Part shown: piece by piece, positions 10,661 to 22,205 of the stretch
Position numbering within the stretch: the first letter of the stretch is position 1
How the letters are laid out: each line of letters opens with the position of its first letter
DNA from: Ursus arctos
Lineage: Eukaryota; Chordata; Mammalia; Carnivora; Ursidae
DNA length: 64,000 nt
Assembly (NCBI RefSeq): GCF_023065955.2
Contig: NW_026622897.1
Coordinates: 3,911,001 to 3,975,000 of the forward strand
Reading direction: 5' to 3'
The notes under the pieces: model-generated
Seen by the model: only the letters and a program-made list of their open reading frames with translations
Told to the model about the DNA's origin: nothing
The model's database searches: none
Program-made: the position numbers and the translations under genes

Positions 10661-13049
10661 AGCTGGGTCTAACTCCTAAACCAGAATTATTTCAGATGTA
10701 TTTGTAGAGGTGATATGAAATGCCAGTAACAAAGAATAAAAGTTTTAAAAGAAGAGTCACACAGTGTGCTAGAAATTTTTCCTTTCACTACAATTGGCTT
10801 TGGGTTCTTTATTTTATAGAACTGATTCCAGAGCTGTTGGGAAAAATAGAATATTCTAGCTCTCACAAAGTGCTTATTCACTACCAAACACAATGTTGTT
10901 AAGTTCCCATTAGACCAAGAAAGGGAGTAATTTAAAATGTTCTCCTGTTTTGTCTTCTGAACACCCAGTGCCATCCTTGGGATCTGTCAGAACACCTTCA
11001 GGAGAAGGGAAACCAAAGAAAGGATGGAAAGGCTGGCTGTTCTCAGCCTTTTCCAGACTCTACTCATTGTTCTAAGATCTTTTCCTACTCATTGATAGAG
11101 CTGTTGTTAAGATGATGTTCTTTGGACATATTTGTTCCTGACTCAGACGTATGGTTAAGGAAGCGTGAGCTCCTTCCTGAGAGTTGAGAGTTAATTTAGA
11201 CTCCTTGAAAACTAGACTGATATTTTTTCATATGGAAACAGTGAGTTCTTTCCTTCTCAACTTATGAGTAGAAAGTCATTTAATGACCATATAGTCATTT
11301 AGCAGGTAACTTTATGAAGCTATATAAAAGCATAAGGGAATAAGGGAGAAAGGAAGAGAAGATTTTGAAAGCCAGTAAGAACGATAAGCAAAAGCATTTC
11401 TTGTTTTCAGCTAGCTGACTTTGCTCTGGCAAACTGGACTCTAGCCAGATAATCATGGCCACTGTATAGTAATGGAGATTTTTTTTTTTTTTACTGTGCT
11501 GTGATATGACTGAAATAAATTTAATTAGAACTCATTATCAGCATTCAGCTTAAATATCAGGAGAAGCTTAAGTGGTAAAAAGCCAGTATTTTGATATTTT
11601 TCTCAGTACTTTATAGCATAGCATCCTTTATCAATATCAATATCTGAAACCTGTCCTGAAAAAATAAGCAAAAGGGAATAGCAGTTAAAGATATTTCCAT
11701 CTGATAGTCAGTTTGTAATTTAAAGAACCACTAAGTATAGAAGATAAGACTTCTCAGGTTTTCTAAGTCTCTGCTGCCTGGTTCTGAATCCTATCTGAAT
11801 GGTTACTGTGCGGCCTATGGAGGGACTGATAAATGATTCACACTTAAGACAGAAAAATAAGGAAATATTCAGACTTTAGGTTCCAGAAGGTTGGAGAAGC
11901 TGTATGTTTATGTTGGCTAAACTTTAATCAACATTAAATTAGAAAATCAGACATTTTCTTAGAGAACAAAGGAAAATCAGTGAAAAGATGCGTGTAAGTG
12001 CATGGAATTCAAGCAAAACCATATCTAATTGTTAGGCTGAGATATTTGCTCCATGTGAATTATTTTATATGAAATTGAAGAGACTTGTAGTTTATTCAAT
12101 ATTCAGCGTTGTTCAAAATGCCGAGTATTAGAAATCACTGTTGTACTCACTGTTTTGCTCCAAGGGAAGGCAATTAAACAAGAGTGATGAAGTTTAGAAA
12201 TAGGAAATTTTGAGGACCAATGATCTTATAATAAAATTAATAAATGAAGTAGAATAAAATATATCCTGGACTAGAACTCAAGAATAGAAACTAGCTGGCA
12301 TTTTTTTTTTTTTTTTGGCTCTCTCAGTTCACTTCAACAAACATGAAAAATGGAGATAATTATGCTTTTCTACCCCCTGTTGCACCAAGGACAAACAAAC
12401 CAATATATAAGAAGCCCTTCACGGCCCTCAGAGGAAAGGTAATGTAAATTCACAGGATAACTTCAGCTCGAGCCTTCAGCTCGCAGTAAATGGAAACACT
12501 CACCTCTTGTTCAGTTAACGCTTGACTTGGGAGCCTGGCAAGGTGTCCTCTGGGGGCACCATTCAGGATTAAGGAAAGTCATGGACTATAGGATAAGAAA
12601 AGTGAAAACATCTATCGTGTAACTCTTAGATAAGCTCTTGCAAGACTTGGAAATGTTCTCCAAGTTTTGTAGCTATGTGGGATGGCTCAGGGCAGGAGGT
12701 TATTTTTGTAACCACCTCCAATCATCTTCCCTTCTGGTAGCCATTTTGTGCCCATAGAAATGTGGTCCCACATGATTTCCCTACTATGTCTTGTAAGCTC
12801 TAAATCTTCTTGTAGCCAATGTGCAGGCCTGAATGTAGACTAATGAGGTCCTATCGCAGGTAGGACTTTCTCAGCTGCAGATGTGGCTCTCTGGTTGCCT
12901 ACACCACAGGGACGAAAGCAATAGATGGTTGTCTGCACTTACTGCTGGAGACGTTTGAGAGGACATGAGCCCTGAAGAAAGAAAAGCACTACTGAGTTAG
13001 GAATTCCTTGTGGGAAAGTGCTTTGCGTCATGTCTTGAGTCTGTTAAAT
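10661..13049. other. AT-rich non-coding DNA, nothing recognised
   Basis: There are only short frames. T-runs near 11480-11492 and 12301-12316 may be decayed tails of antisense insertions. No exon, RNA gene or named repeat is supported. Confidence 0.5.
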
Positions 13050-13440
13050 GGCTACAACTCTTTGGGAAAGGCATTGGTTGCTATGGATCGTAAAAATGTT
13101 TAAATCCATCTATTTGGTCATCTCATTTATTCTAAAGAAATAGTTCAAGAGTATATAAAAATCATATGCAGAAGATACTAAATTATATGTTTATTTTAAA
13201 TTTTGGTGCAATAATATAAAAAGTGGAAGTAAATTAGATACCCAGAAATAGCAGTATGCTCATGCCACTCAGAATACTAACTAGTCATTCAAGTTATCAT
13301 TATAAAGGTTGTGTGGCTATGTGTATAAATGCCTACAATACTTAGTAGAAAAGGATGTAAAAATTATATATTCAAAGTAATTGCAAATATATATCAGTAT
13401 TTATGCAAGGAAAAATGATAGGGAAACAAATGCAAAAATG
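13050..13440 (+). mobile_element. Old L1ME-like 3' end
   Basis: 'ctttgggaaaggcattggttgctatggatcgtaaaaatgtttaaatcc', 'ttattctaaagaaatagttcaagagtatataaaaatc', 'atcattataaaggttgtgtggctatgtgtataaatgcc' and 'agtagaaaaggatgtaaaaattatatattcaaag' follow the order of an old L1 (L1ME/L1MC type) ORF2-end and 3'UTR in sense orientation. Strongly diverged. Confidence 0.55.
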
Positions 13441-13690
13441 TTTGCTAAATGTTCACTTTGTTCCAGGCTCTGTTTGAGGAACTGAGAGAAATCAGTGAAA
13501 AAAGACAGAGAACGGCACCGTTCTCTTGACATTTACACTTAGTGGAGGGAAATAACAAATACGTATATATCAGATAGTGACAAATGCATTGAAGAAAGTC
13601 AATTTGATAGCATGTTATTATAGATTATAGGGAAAGGGTTATTCTAAATTGTAGATTCAGGGAGACCTCTCTGAGGAGAAGGACTATCGT
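13441..13690 (+). repeat. Ancient repeat, same family as 10438-10660
   Basis: 'tgtttgctaaatgttcactttgttccaggctctgtttgaggaactgagagaaatcagtgaaaaaagacagagaacggcaccgttctc...' and then 'tagtgacaaatgcattgaagaaagtc' and 'agggagacctctctgaggagaaggac' follow the same block order as the family described at 10438, including its 'aggcctctctgaggaggtgac' block. Boundaries are approximate. Confidence 0.5.
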
Positions 13691-15884
13691 CAGAGATCCC
13701 GAAACTCTTGCTCCCTCTCCCTCTTCCGTGCTCTTCTCAGCTGCCAAAAGGGAATCATGAGCTTACCTCCTTCTGAGAGGGGATTCCTCAGAATGGGGTC
13801 ATTGTATTCAGGGGCTCAGGTTTTCTCCCACGGGAATAGAGTGCCTAAAAGCTGAGCTTGTTTGCTATAGTCCTACCCCCCTATGTGTCATTCCTATGAG
13901 CACTTCCCTCATCAGTCAGCTTTTGGGGGCCCACCCGAAGGGGATCTGCCGATGTGAGTGTGAGTTCTTGAGTTTCCAGTTCACCTAGTCACTCATCTTG
14001 AGTTAAAATAGTCATCCTGTGTGGTGAGCACTCAACCTTGTACTGATTTGGGATCACTTCCTTTTCCCTCTGTGCCCCTGCTGTCCTCCCTGAATGCTGC
14101 TTTTCTCTGGCTGGTGACCTCCGTCGGGGAGCTGGGGTAGGGAGGTTCCGTCCTGAGGACTCCCTCGCGAGGACGCAGGTGCTGACGTATGCTGCCGTCT
14201 CCTGTATTGGCAGACTATGCGTGTGCCTGGGGAGGAAGGAGGACCTTTGGGACACTGCCCTGTTGAGTCAGGAACAGTAGAAGGGAAGCTATTTTTCATA
14301 TAAAGTTGTTTTTTTCCTGGTTTTCTCATATTAAGACTGGATACTTCCCCCTCTCTTCTTCATAAATAGCAGACTCAAAGGCCATGTGGTCATAAAGCCA
14401 TTCTAACTGCTCAAGTCCAGCAGTGAGGTGACCTTGCTTTTGGGCTTCTGTCCAGTGTGGAGGTGGCAGGAGCCCAGGTGACTAAACTCTTATCTTGTCA
14501 AATGCACAAACCTTTCTGCTTTATGCCTGTAACAGGCCTGCAGTTCTGCAAAGAGAGAGTTGATAAAACCATGGCTTTACAACCACCCACTAGACTGGGA
14601 ATTTGCACGGAGCTCTGAGCTGTGTGGGTAACCAGTTGCTGGTATTGCTGTAGGAAGGGTTCATCCCTCATCTGCCTTGATACTCGTCCTATATTTAAGA
14701 GCATCTAACCTGTGTTGGAGAAGAGACACAGCACTCCTGGTGAATCTCAAGTATTAAAATAAGGCTACCCCCTTCAACCTTCCCAGCCACACACAGGCTC
14801 TCCACTGGTAGCTAAACCAGTATGTGACTTGGCCACAGACAGACTGCCGTCACCTTGCACAGCGTCTTGCGGGGAGGAGGGAGTTCTTGGATGAGCATTG
14901 GGGTGGAGAAAGAACAATGGGAGTGTCATTATCTGGTGGCCTTATGTTCTGGATGAGGCAGATGGACCTCACCAGGGAAGGACTGGAGGGGTCTGTCTTG
15001 TGTAGGAGTTCTCAGCAGAGAAATTACTGACCCTCCCCACCTTGTCTCCCTGGTATGTAATGTGTGAATGAATGTGTACGTGTAATCATCTGCACGGCAT
15101 CGAAAGCCATGAAACTAATCAGGTGCTCCTACCACTCAGTATCATTTGTCACTCTCTAGTCCTACCTTATCTTTAACAGGACAATAATAATGCTAACAAT
15201 AATCTCTTTTGGTTGGATTTTTAAAATAGCTGTTTTAAAAAATTGTACTAGTAATAACTAAATCATTAGAAATTTCTTATACATTCTCTGCAGGAAACAT
15301 CCTATTCTTAAAGTTTTAGCTTTGAGATTGAATCTACTTGAGAGTATCCACCGTGGGCAATTTTAATCATTTCCTTGTTTATACTCCCCCCCCCCTTTTC
15401 TTTGCCCTCATATCTGACTGTTTCTGAGACCATGCTTGCCTCACACCTGCTTGGTATTCCAGCTCTGTCTCATCTTATCAGAATGCTAACACTGTGCTCA
15501 CTGCAGCCTCTGTCCATGACTTTTAAATAACTGTATGGAATTGCTACAAGGATATATGCTACATTGCATTGTCCAGAATTTTTCCCCACAGAAGATGCTC
15601 TTTTGGCCTCTATAGATCTTTCTTAGTTTTATTTTATTATGAATATAATGTATTCTATAAATCCATGACTCATTTTCAATCGCTCGACAGGCTGTGTATT
15701 TAAAAGTTGTTTGGCAAGGAACCAATGTAATGCATATGCAGTCATCTGGTCCACCATCTGTCACAAATATGTTACTTGGTTACCATTAAAGTTTGATCCA
15801 GATTGATTCATAGGGCTTTATAAGAATCTACCTTAGAACAGAACCTTAAAATATAATCTGTCTGACTTGCTCCAGCTTGTCTTT
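13691..15884. other. Non-coding sequence, nothing recognised
   Basis: About 14050-14260 is GC-richer, with a CpG cluster (ctccgtcgggg, ctcgcgaggacgc, tgacgtatgctgccg). Two minus-strand frames there are in different registers and have no known domain. An uninterrupted C11 run lies at 15385-15395. No repeat family was assigned. Confidence 0.45.
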
Positions 15885-15889
15885 ACAAT

Positions 15890-15892
<3 letters not shown>

Positions 15893-15931
<39 letters not shown>
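15893..15931. repeat. (AC)n microsatellite
   Basis: About 19 uninterrupted AC units follow 'caataaa'. A pure dinucleotide tract of this length is expected to vary in length between individuals. Confidence 0.97.
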
Positions 15932-15933
<2 letters not shown>

Positions 15934-16194
15934 CTGCCTTTTTCTATGCTCAAATGGGCAAATATCACTATTATGGATTACAGTCTGGTTTGCTTTTATT
16001 ATATAAACATAAGCTGACTATTACCTCATAAAGTTGTTCAATCTGTATACCATCTCAGTCAGATGAGGCTTAAAATACTACCTCCTCCAAAAAGTCTTTC
16101 ATAATCCTGGCCTGGTTCTAATAATTTTTGACTATACATTAATAGTATAACTTGACATTCAATACATATGACATCGACCTAATGGGAAGATTTT

Positions 16195-16760
16195 TGGGAG
16201 GCATACTTAAAGGGTTATATCGATAGCTTCTCTATACTGAAGGTGTGATCTTTTATGGGAGTTTGACTGCCAAGATGGCTTCCAACAATTTTGATTCGCT
16301 GTATGTTCATGCTGATGGTCACATCAAGAGATAGAACTCATTTTCTTCTCCCTAAATAGAAACTAGCCAACAGAAAGCAGGGAATTGACATAGTGGGAAT
16401 TCTAAGCTCAGGTACGAGAGGGCTTGCAGCTTCCTTTTGAATTACTTGTTATCAGAATGATCCCTCTTAGAACCAGTCTCCATACAGCGAGAAGCCCAAG
16501 TGACATGGGCCGTTACTCCAGTTGATATCTCACATGAACTCCCAGCTGAGAGCCAGCATCAACCGCCAGTCCACTTGACATTCCAACCGAATAAGCCCCC
16601 AGATGATTATGGCCCATTGCTGAAATCACACGGAGTGGAGGAACCAGCTAGCTGAGACTCGTCAACCCAAAGAACCATGAAATAGAGAAATAATGACATA
16701 GGTGTTCTTTTACACTATGAAGCTGGACACTGGATAGCATTAGATAAATACAATGCTTTG
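16195..16760 (+). mobile_element. Old ERVL/MaLR-type LTR relic
   Basis: 'cccagctgagagccagcatcaaccgccagtccacttgacattcc', 'aataagcccccagatgattatggccc', 'ccagctagctgagactcgtcaacccaaagaaccatgaaatagagaaataatgac' follow the order of a mammalian LTR I know by its 'gccagcatcaactgccag...ccagctgagcccagtcaacccccagaaccatgagagataataaa' block. Sense orientation. The exact subfamily and 5' end are unclear. Confidence 0.5.
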
Positions 16761-17084
16761 TAAGGACCCCTTGCCTACCATGAGGCAGGTCTCCAGTGAG
16801 CAGGTACCTTCTATGGGGAAAAAGTTAGCACCAGGCCTGAGAATAAGATTTACCAAAGGACTTCCCCATGGGCCTATTAATAGCTGGGTTTTCCTAGAGA
16901 ACTAAAACTCTAGTCAAAGTTCCTCACTCTGGGACAGGGAGAAGCAGATGGAATTCTATGAATATCTATGAAGATTCTGTGAATTCTTGCTCTTATCCAA
17001 TATTATTCCTACACTAGGTCATACATCATTTTTATATTTGTTTTGTAACTTCCCTGCATATTCTTCCCCATTTACATTAAAAGC

Positions 17085-17275
17085 TATTCAGAATAATGGG
17101 GAAAAATATGGGCTTCTTCTCATAGTGTGATCTTGACACGAATTTTGGGTCTCCTATGGCCTGTTTTTCTTCCTGTAAAATGGGAAGAACAATACCTATT
17201 TGGCAAGATTGTTGTAAGGAGCAAGTGAACAGAACTGAATGTTCTCTATAGTATCTTAAATACACTTAAAATTTA
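17085..17275 (+). repeat. MIR SINE (sense)
   Basis: 'gtgatcttgacacgaattttgggtctcctatggcctgtttttcttcctgtaaaatgggaagaacaatacctatttggcaagattgttgtaaggagcaagtgaac' is a diverged MIR core (gtgaccttgggcaagtt...cctcagtttcctcatctgtaaaatggggataataatacctacctcatagggttgttgtgagg). Clear order and orientation. Confidence 0.75.
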
Positions 17276-18529
17276 TGTTTTATATCTAGGGTTTTGCTCT
17301 GTTTTTCCCCCTTTTTTCTTATTTTGCTTTGTCTTATATATTACAGAGATGTGACATGTTTAAATGATAAAAATGTTGATTTAGGCTTGGAAACAATGTG
17401 ATATTTATCATTTTTTTTCCTGGAGGATTTGCTGGCAGTGTATAAATGGGTACTTTCCCTCAAATAATAAATTATAGCACCACAACAGACTGAACAATCC
17501 CAAGGCAAATAGTTTCCTGAAGTGAATATGATTAAACTCAGCAGGAGGGTGACGGATCACTGACTTTGCTAAGTTTGGACATACAACTATTAGAATGGCC
17601 TTCCTGGTCAGGCAAGGCTGAAGTATTACAAATGGCTCCAGTGGATAAGTAATGAAACTAAACAGAATAAGTCTCTTCAGGAAGCAGAAGTTTAAAATGG
17701 CACCCTTTTGTAATCAAGTTCAACACTGAGATTTGTAGTTTCTAATTGTTTCCTATTTTCACATTATTTAGGATTGAAATCCAGTTGAGTAAACGACGCA
17801 GATAATAGTGTCTCGTGAACCATGCGTATAGCACCTTTAAAAATGAACTTTGCAATACTTAGTATGCTTCTTTTGGCTAAACACAGGAAATCTTGTCAGA
17901 ACTTAACTGTGAGGAGATTATATTTGTGAACTTCTCAGTTGTTTCAATGTTCCACGTCCCAGGAAACTGACTCTGGAGGAAAACTATGTCCTGGGTGTCT
18001 TGAGTTGCATGCCATTAAAGATAAGAGGGTCAGCGCCCTTAAAGATTTTTACTGCTCTTAAAGGAGCCTAATAAAGACAATTTAACCGAACAGATGTAGC
18101 ATGAATTGTTTTAATATAAAAATTTTTTTTCTCTTTTTTTCAATGGCGAGTTTCCTCAAGGTTTTTGAAAATGAATTTCATTTATGAAAAATGTGGGGAA
18201 CACCCCATTTTTTCAAGCGTGCCTGTGTATTTTATCCCTCCAAGTTATGTAACTGCAAATCGCTGCGTACTGTTTAAGCATTGGGAAGAGTGGGTGAGTA
18301 CGGACTACCTTCCCAAAGAATGAAATCTGGAGCCACCCAGGGAAATAGGAAGTAAATCACAGGAATTGCCGGACTTGCTATTCCTGTCCGCAGCCTCGAA
18401 AGCACTTGCCTCTGGGTTGGAAGTGGGAAAGGTCTTTCTCCCCTGCCCTTCCCCGGGTCCTGAACCAACACTGCCTGTACAAGGAAAAGCTAAGGTGCTG
18501 TTTTCTCTGTCAGGGCTCTTCACCTGCTC
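17276..18529. other. AT-rich non-coding DNA, nothing recognised
   Basis: No exon-like frame or named repeat is recognised. There are two T-rich tracts (about 17308-17320 and 18122-18140). Confidence 0.5.
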
Positions 18530-18755
18530 CTCCACCGATCTGGAATGTTCCTTATCATTCCCATCCAGGGTCCTTGTCATCTGTCAGGTTTCAGCCTTGA
18601 CTGTCTCCAGGCAGAGAAGCCTTCCATCTGAACAACATCTTCACCCTCTTCTGTCCATCCTCCCTCTTGACTGTGTAGCATGTATTGCATTCTGTAATTA
18701 TTTATTTTACCTAGAGTCCACTAGAATATAATCTCTCCAAATGGAAGTAGATCGT
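18530..18755 (+). repeat. L2 LINE 3' region
   Basis: 'ctggaatgttccttatcattcc', 'gccttccatctgaacaacatcttcacc...', 'attgcattctgtaattatttattttacctagagtccactagaatataatctctccaaatgg' follow the L2 order (ctggaatgctcttccc ... tatttgtttattgtctgtctcccccactagaatgtaagctccatg). The 121-codon frame at 18366-18731 runs through it and is not a gene. Confidence 0.6.
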
Positions 18756-18803
18756 TCTGGGGGGAAATAGATGAATGAGATAATTTTGAGTCAATGGATG
18801 TAT

Positions 18804-18825
18804 GGACGGACGGACGGACAGACGG
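18804..18825. repeat. (GGAC)n short tetranucleotide repeat
   Basis: Four GGAC units and two variant units (agac, ggat) in a row. Short, CpG-containing. Confidence 0.9.
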
Positions 18826-19229
18826 ATGAGGCTGAGGTAGACCTACAAGCGCATACCTTCAGGACGTGCTCGTGAAACCGCACCGTACACAGGGTCACAG
18901 GGGAAATGCAGTTTGTGGATATACAGAATCTTTATGGAGATGAGATGCCTTTCCTGATTTTCTGTTTGTGGCTCACTTGTGGATTTTCTCTGGCTAGCTT
19001 TCGATTCCAGAACATCTCCTGCCACCACGTAGAACGGGTCTTGATTGCCTTGCTTAGCTCTGATTTGATATGTGCTCTCTGAACACTCATTTTAATATCA
19101 GTTAAGCGAGACATAATTGAGAAGGGAGATGAACTGTTGTGGGTAGAGATGCACATATCCCCAAAACAAACAAAAATAATGAGCAGGGAAAATTCCATGC
19201 ATTGCTGTGAGGGAAAAAAATTATTTTCT

Positions 19230-19450
19230 TAGAAATGAAAGATCAGAGTTTGAGACCTTGCTCCTTCCTTTAATTAAGTCACATGGTCTTTTTGAGCCTC
19301 CATTTCCTTGACTATTTTGCACAGATAAGAACAGCAGCCTGATCTAGCTCTCAGAATTTCTCTGAGACATGCATGGCATGAAAAGCCCTTGGAAAACTGT
19401 AAAGCTCTCTATCCATAAAAGGAATTGCTTTTAGAACATAATTTAGATAT
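19230..19450 (+). repeat. MIR SINE (sense)
   Basis: 'agagtttgagaccttgctccttcc...agtcacatggtctttttgagcctccatttccttgactattttgcacagataagaacag ... tgagacatgcatggcatgaaaagcccttgg' follows the MIR head-core-tail order with heavy divergence. Confidence 0.6.
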
Positions 19451-19544
19451 TAAGCTCCATAATCTATAAACCAAAGCCTGTAAAATGCGGACATAACATA
19501 CAATGTTCTCACATGGTCCTGTTCACAGAGAAAGTCAGCATTAT

Positions 19545-20100
19545 TTGTTTAGTCAGTAAACACGCATCAAATATTTCTATGTTCCAGGCTCTAGAGTTGA
19601 CACTGGGGGAATGAGATGGAGTATGTGTCTACAGAGTTGACCGTCCGGCGGGGAGTATGAGCCAGGAATAGCAAATGCACGAAGTGAGTGCCATCAGAGT
19701 CAATGCTAGGGGAAGTACCGGCTACTCCAGGAAGGTTGCTGGGAAACATTTTTGAAGACAAGGTATCACCCGAGACCGTAAATAGGAATGATGAGGTTAA
19801 AGGGTAGGAGAAAGAATGCTTCAAGAGGAGGACGGATTTTGAAAGTCCAGGCATGAACACAGGACAGATGATAGAGATTTCGCAGAAGACAGAAGTTGCA
19901 CACCTGGGTGATGGTCACCGAGTGAGGTGCGGCATGGCGGGAGGTGAGGAGGGGAAGCTAGACTGGAGCCAGGAGCTGAAGGAGTTTCAACTTCATTGTG
20001 AGATCGAAACAGGGATCTTGAAGGACTTCGCAGTGTGGTGGGGAGAGGGGAAGTGTTACTCCGCCTGCGGTTCGGCAAATAATTGGGAAGAGGGGGCCCA
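19545..20100 (+). repeat. Ancient repeat, same family as 10438 and 13441
   Basis: 'agtcagtaaacacgcatcaaatatttctatgttccaggctctagagttgacactgggggaatgagatgg' resembles the start of the family described at 10438. Downstream 'aggttgctgggaaacatttttgaagacaagg' and 'agaatgcttcaagaggagg' fit its later blocks less well. The 131-codon Pro/Ser-rich minus-strand frame at 19821-20216 is a by-product of the purine-rich plus strand. Confidence 0.4.
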
Positions 20101-20663
20101 GGGACGTAAGGGAAGAGGTTGACTACGGCAAGTAGGGAAAGGTGGAGCGGGGTGGTGTCGGTGGGGTGGAGAGGCCTCGAGGTGCTTGGTTGATGGAAGG
20201 GGGCGAGTGAGACCACACCGTCTCCCCTGCCCCACTCTGGGTGGGGCTCTTCCTTTCGTGCTAAGGGTCAGAGCCTCCAGTACTGATTGCTCCTGTGTCT
20301 TCAGACTTTGTTCCAAACTCTCAACCAGGAAGTAGAAGAAAATTTCAGAGTGGTTTCACCGTTTTTCTTGAATCTGTTCTTAAATATCCTATTGAGCTTA
20401 GGAAGGAAAGAAGCCTGACGTAGAAGACATTTTGTGCTGTGGCTGCTTCTTCAGAGAAACTTACATATAGAAACGAAGTGTCTACGTTTCTAGTTATCCA
20501 TGAATCTTGGGGGCTATCTGATTATATTTAGCAATAGGGAAATTTTAATTGTTGCTCAAACTATTGGAACACAATAGATACATTTAATGCTAAAAGACTT
20601 TAATATTATTTACTGTTTTGAACTGATGTGTTAAAATATGTTAGGATGCAACAGTCATTTTAT
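20101..20663. other. Purine-rich then ordinary non-coding DNA
   Basis: 20101-20240 is G/purine-rich on the plus strand (ggtggagcggggtggtgtcggtggggtggagagg) and has several CpGs. The rest is AT-rich. No gene is recognised. Confidence 0.45.
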
Positions 20664-20679
20664 GTAAATGTTACTTCTT

Positions 20680-20728
20680 TTTTTATATAATTTTTATTTT
20701 GTTATATTAGCCACCATACAGTACATCC
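20680..20728 (-). mobile_element. Minimal 5'-truncated L1 3' end (49 bp)
   Basis: The segment tttttatataatttttattttg...ttagccaccatacagtacatcc is the antisense of the very last bases of a carnivore L1 (its 3' end reads ...atggtgactaacataa...). It is bracketed by a perfect 16-bp target duplication, gtaaatgttacttctt, at 20664-20679 and 20729-20744. A T-rich start (antisense poly-A), orientation and duplication all fit target-primed reverse transcription that stopped after only about 40 bases of template. Confidence 0.85.
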
Positions 20729-21579
20729 GTAAATGTTACTTCTTGAGACTGTCCGAGGACATCAGAGGAATGAGAGGTTGGACCTAGAGAGGCTTGTTTG
20801 AATAAATCCTCATTATCCGTCTCTTTTCATAAAAATAAAATATGAGGAATACTTAAAACGTACAGACAAATCTGGTTCTTTGCACTTTTCAATTGCTTAG
20901 ATTCTATGTAAGTTCTAAGAAAATCCTAAAGTGAAAAAATTAAGATAGGGACTTAGATTGTGAGAGAAGAAAAATCACAAAATATTAATAATAGTCACTT
21001 TTCCCGAGCATTTCCTGTAAGTCAGGCATTGACCAGTAGGTGATAGAACGAACATTTGGACTCAGGTCTGACTTGACAGTCTACGGTAGGCAGTTTCCCT
21101 GAGGTCCATCTGGCAGCCCACGGGCCACAAGAAAGCCTAAAAACTCATATTTCCTGACGTTATGTGACCCTGCATACTATTTTCATCTTATTTGTCAACA
21201 CTTTAAAATCAAGTTACTTCACACATATTCTTGAATTTGTAGCTTTTTTCAGAAAATTGTGAGATCTGACCTGGGTTTGGTTTGGTTTGGTTTTGTTTAA
21301 AAAAACAAGTCAGTTGGATTTCAGCTTCAGAATAGGATAGCACAGCAGAGCGTAATAACAGTGCCAAGTAGTTTATACCCTCTACTCGCCACTTGACCGT
21401 GATTCTCACTATTTTTACTGCATTGCTCTCACTCAGGCCAAGGGTCCGTTGCCATTAACGACGAATGCTTGCCTTACAGTTTTGCTTCAGATAGAATTAG
21501 AAAGTGATCATTGTAATATATTCAGGTTTCTCTACTGTTAAAAAAAAAAAAACAAAAACAAAAAACCCCTAAAATGTAG

Positions 21580-22194
21580 GGAATGCAAGCTGGTGCAGCC
21601 ACTCTGGAAAACAGTGGAGGTTCCTTAAAAAATTAAAAACGGAGCTACCCTACAATCCAGCAATCACACTACTAGGTATTTACCCAAAGGATAAAAAAAT
21701 ACAAAATCCAAGGTGTGCGTGCACCCTGATAATTATTGCAGCATTATCTACAATAGCCAAATTATGGAAGCAACCAAGTGTCCATTGACCAATGAATGGA
21801 TAAAGAGGTGGTATATTTATGCAATAGAATATTACTCAGCTGTAAAAGAAAAAAGAATGAAATCTTGCCGTTTGCAGTGATGTGGATGGGACTAGATGGT
21901 GTTATGCTAAGTGAACTAAGGCAGTTTGAGAAAGACAAATACCATAAGATCTCATTCTTATGTGGAATTTAAAAAACAAGACACATGAACATGGGGGGCG
22001 GGGAGAGAGAGGCAAACCAGAAAACAGCCTCTTAATTATAAAGAACAAACTGAGGGTTGCTGGAGGGGACGTAGGCGGGGGGATGGACTGAATGGGTGAG
22101 GGATGTAAGGAGAGCACTTGTGATGAGCACGGAGTGTTGTGTGTGAGTGATGAATCACGAAATTCTACACCTGAAAGAAAAACAAAAACAAAAA
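21580..22194 (+). mobile_element. Carnivore L1 3' end (5'-truncated)
   Basis: 'gcaagctggtgcagccactctggaaaacagtgg', 'gagctaccctacaatccagcaatcacactactaggtatttacccaaagg', 'ttatctacaatagccaaattatgg', 'atattactcagctgtaaaag', 'gtgatgtggatgggactagatggtgttatgctaagtgaac' and a G-rich 3'UTR are the ORF2 end and 3'UTR of an L1. Possible decayed target duplication: ctaaaatgtag (21569-21579) and ctgaaaggtag (22195-22205), 9 of 11 matching. No intact frame. Confidence 0.9.
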
Positions 22195-22205
22195 CTGAAA
22201 GGTAG

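Noticed and set aside
15893..15931. Regular short repeat array (CRISPR-like at first glance), also 58843 and 62707
   Set aside because: Pure dinucleotide microsatellites without spacers, in a mammalian genome.
18366..18731. 121-codon frame
   Set aside because: Overlaps an L2 3' relic and a second open register at 18406-18600. No domain seen.
19821..20216. 131-codon Pro/Ser-rich minus-strand frame
   Set aside because: Arises from purine-rich plus-strand DNA with few stops on the complement. Two registers are open at once, typical of biased composition.
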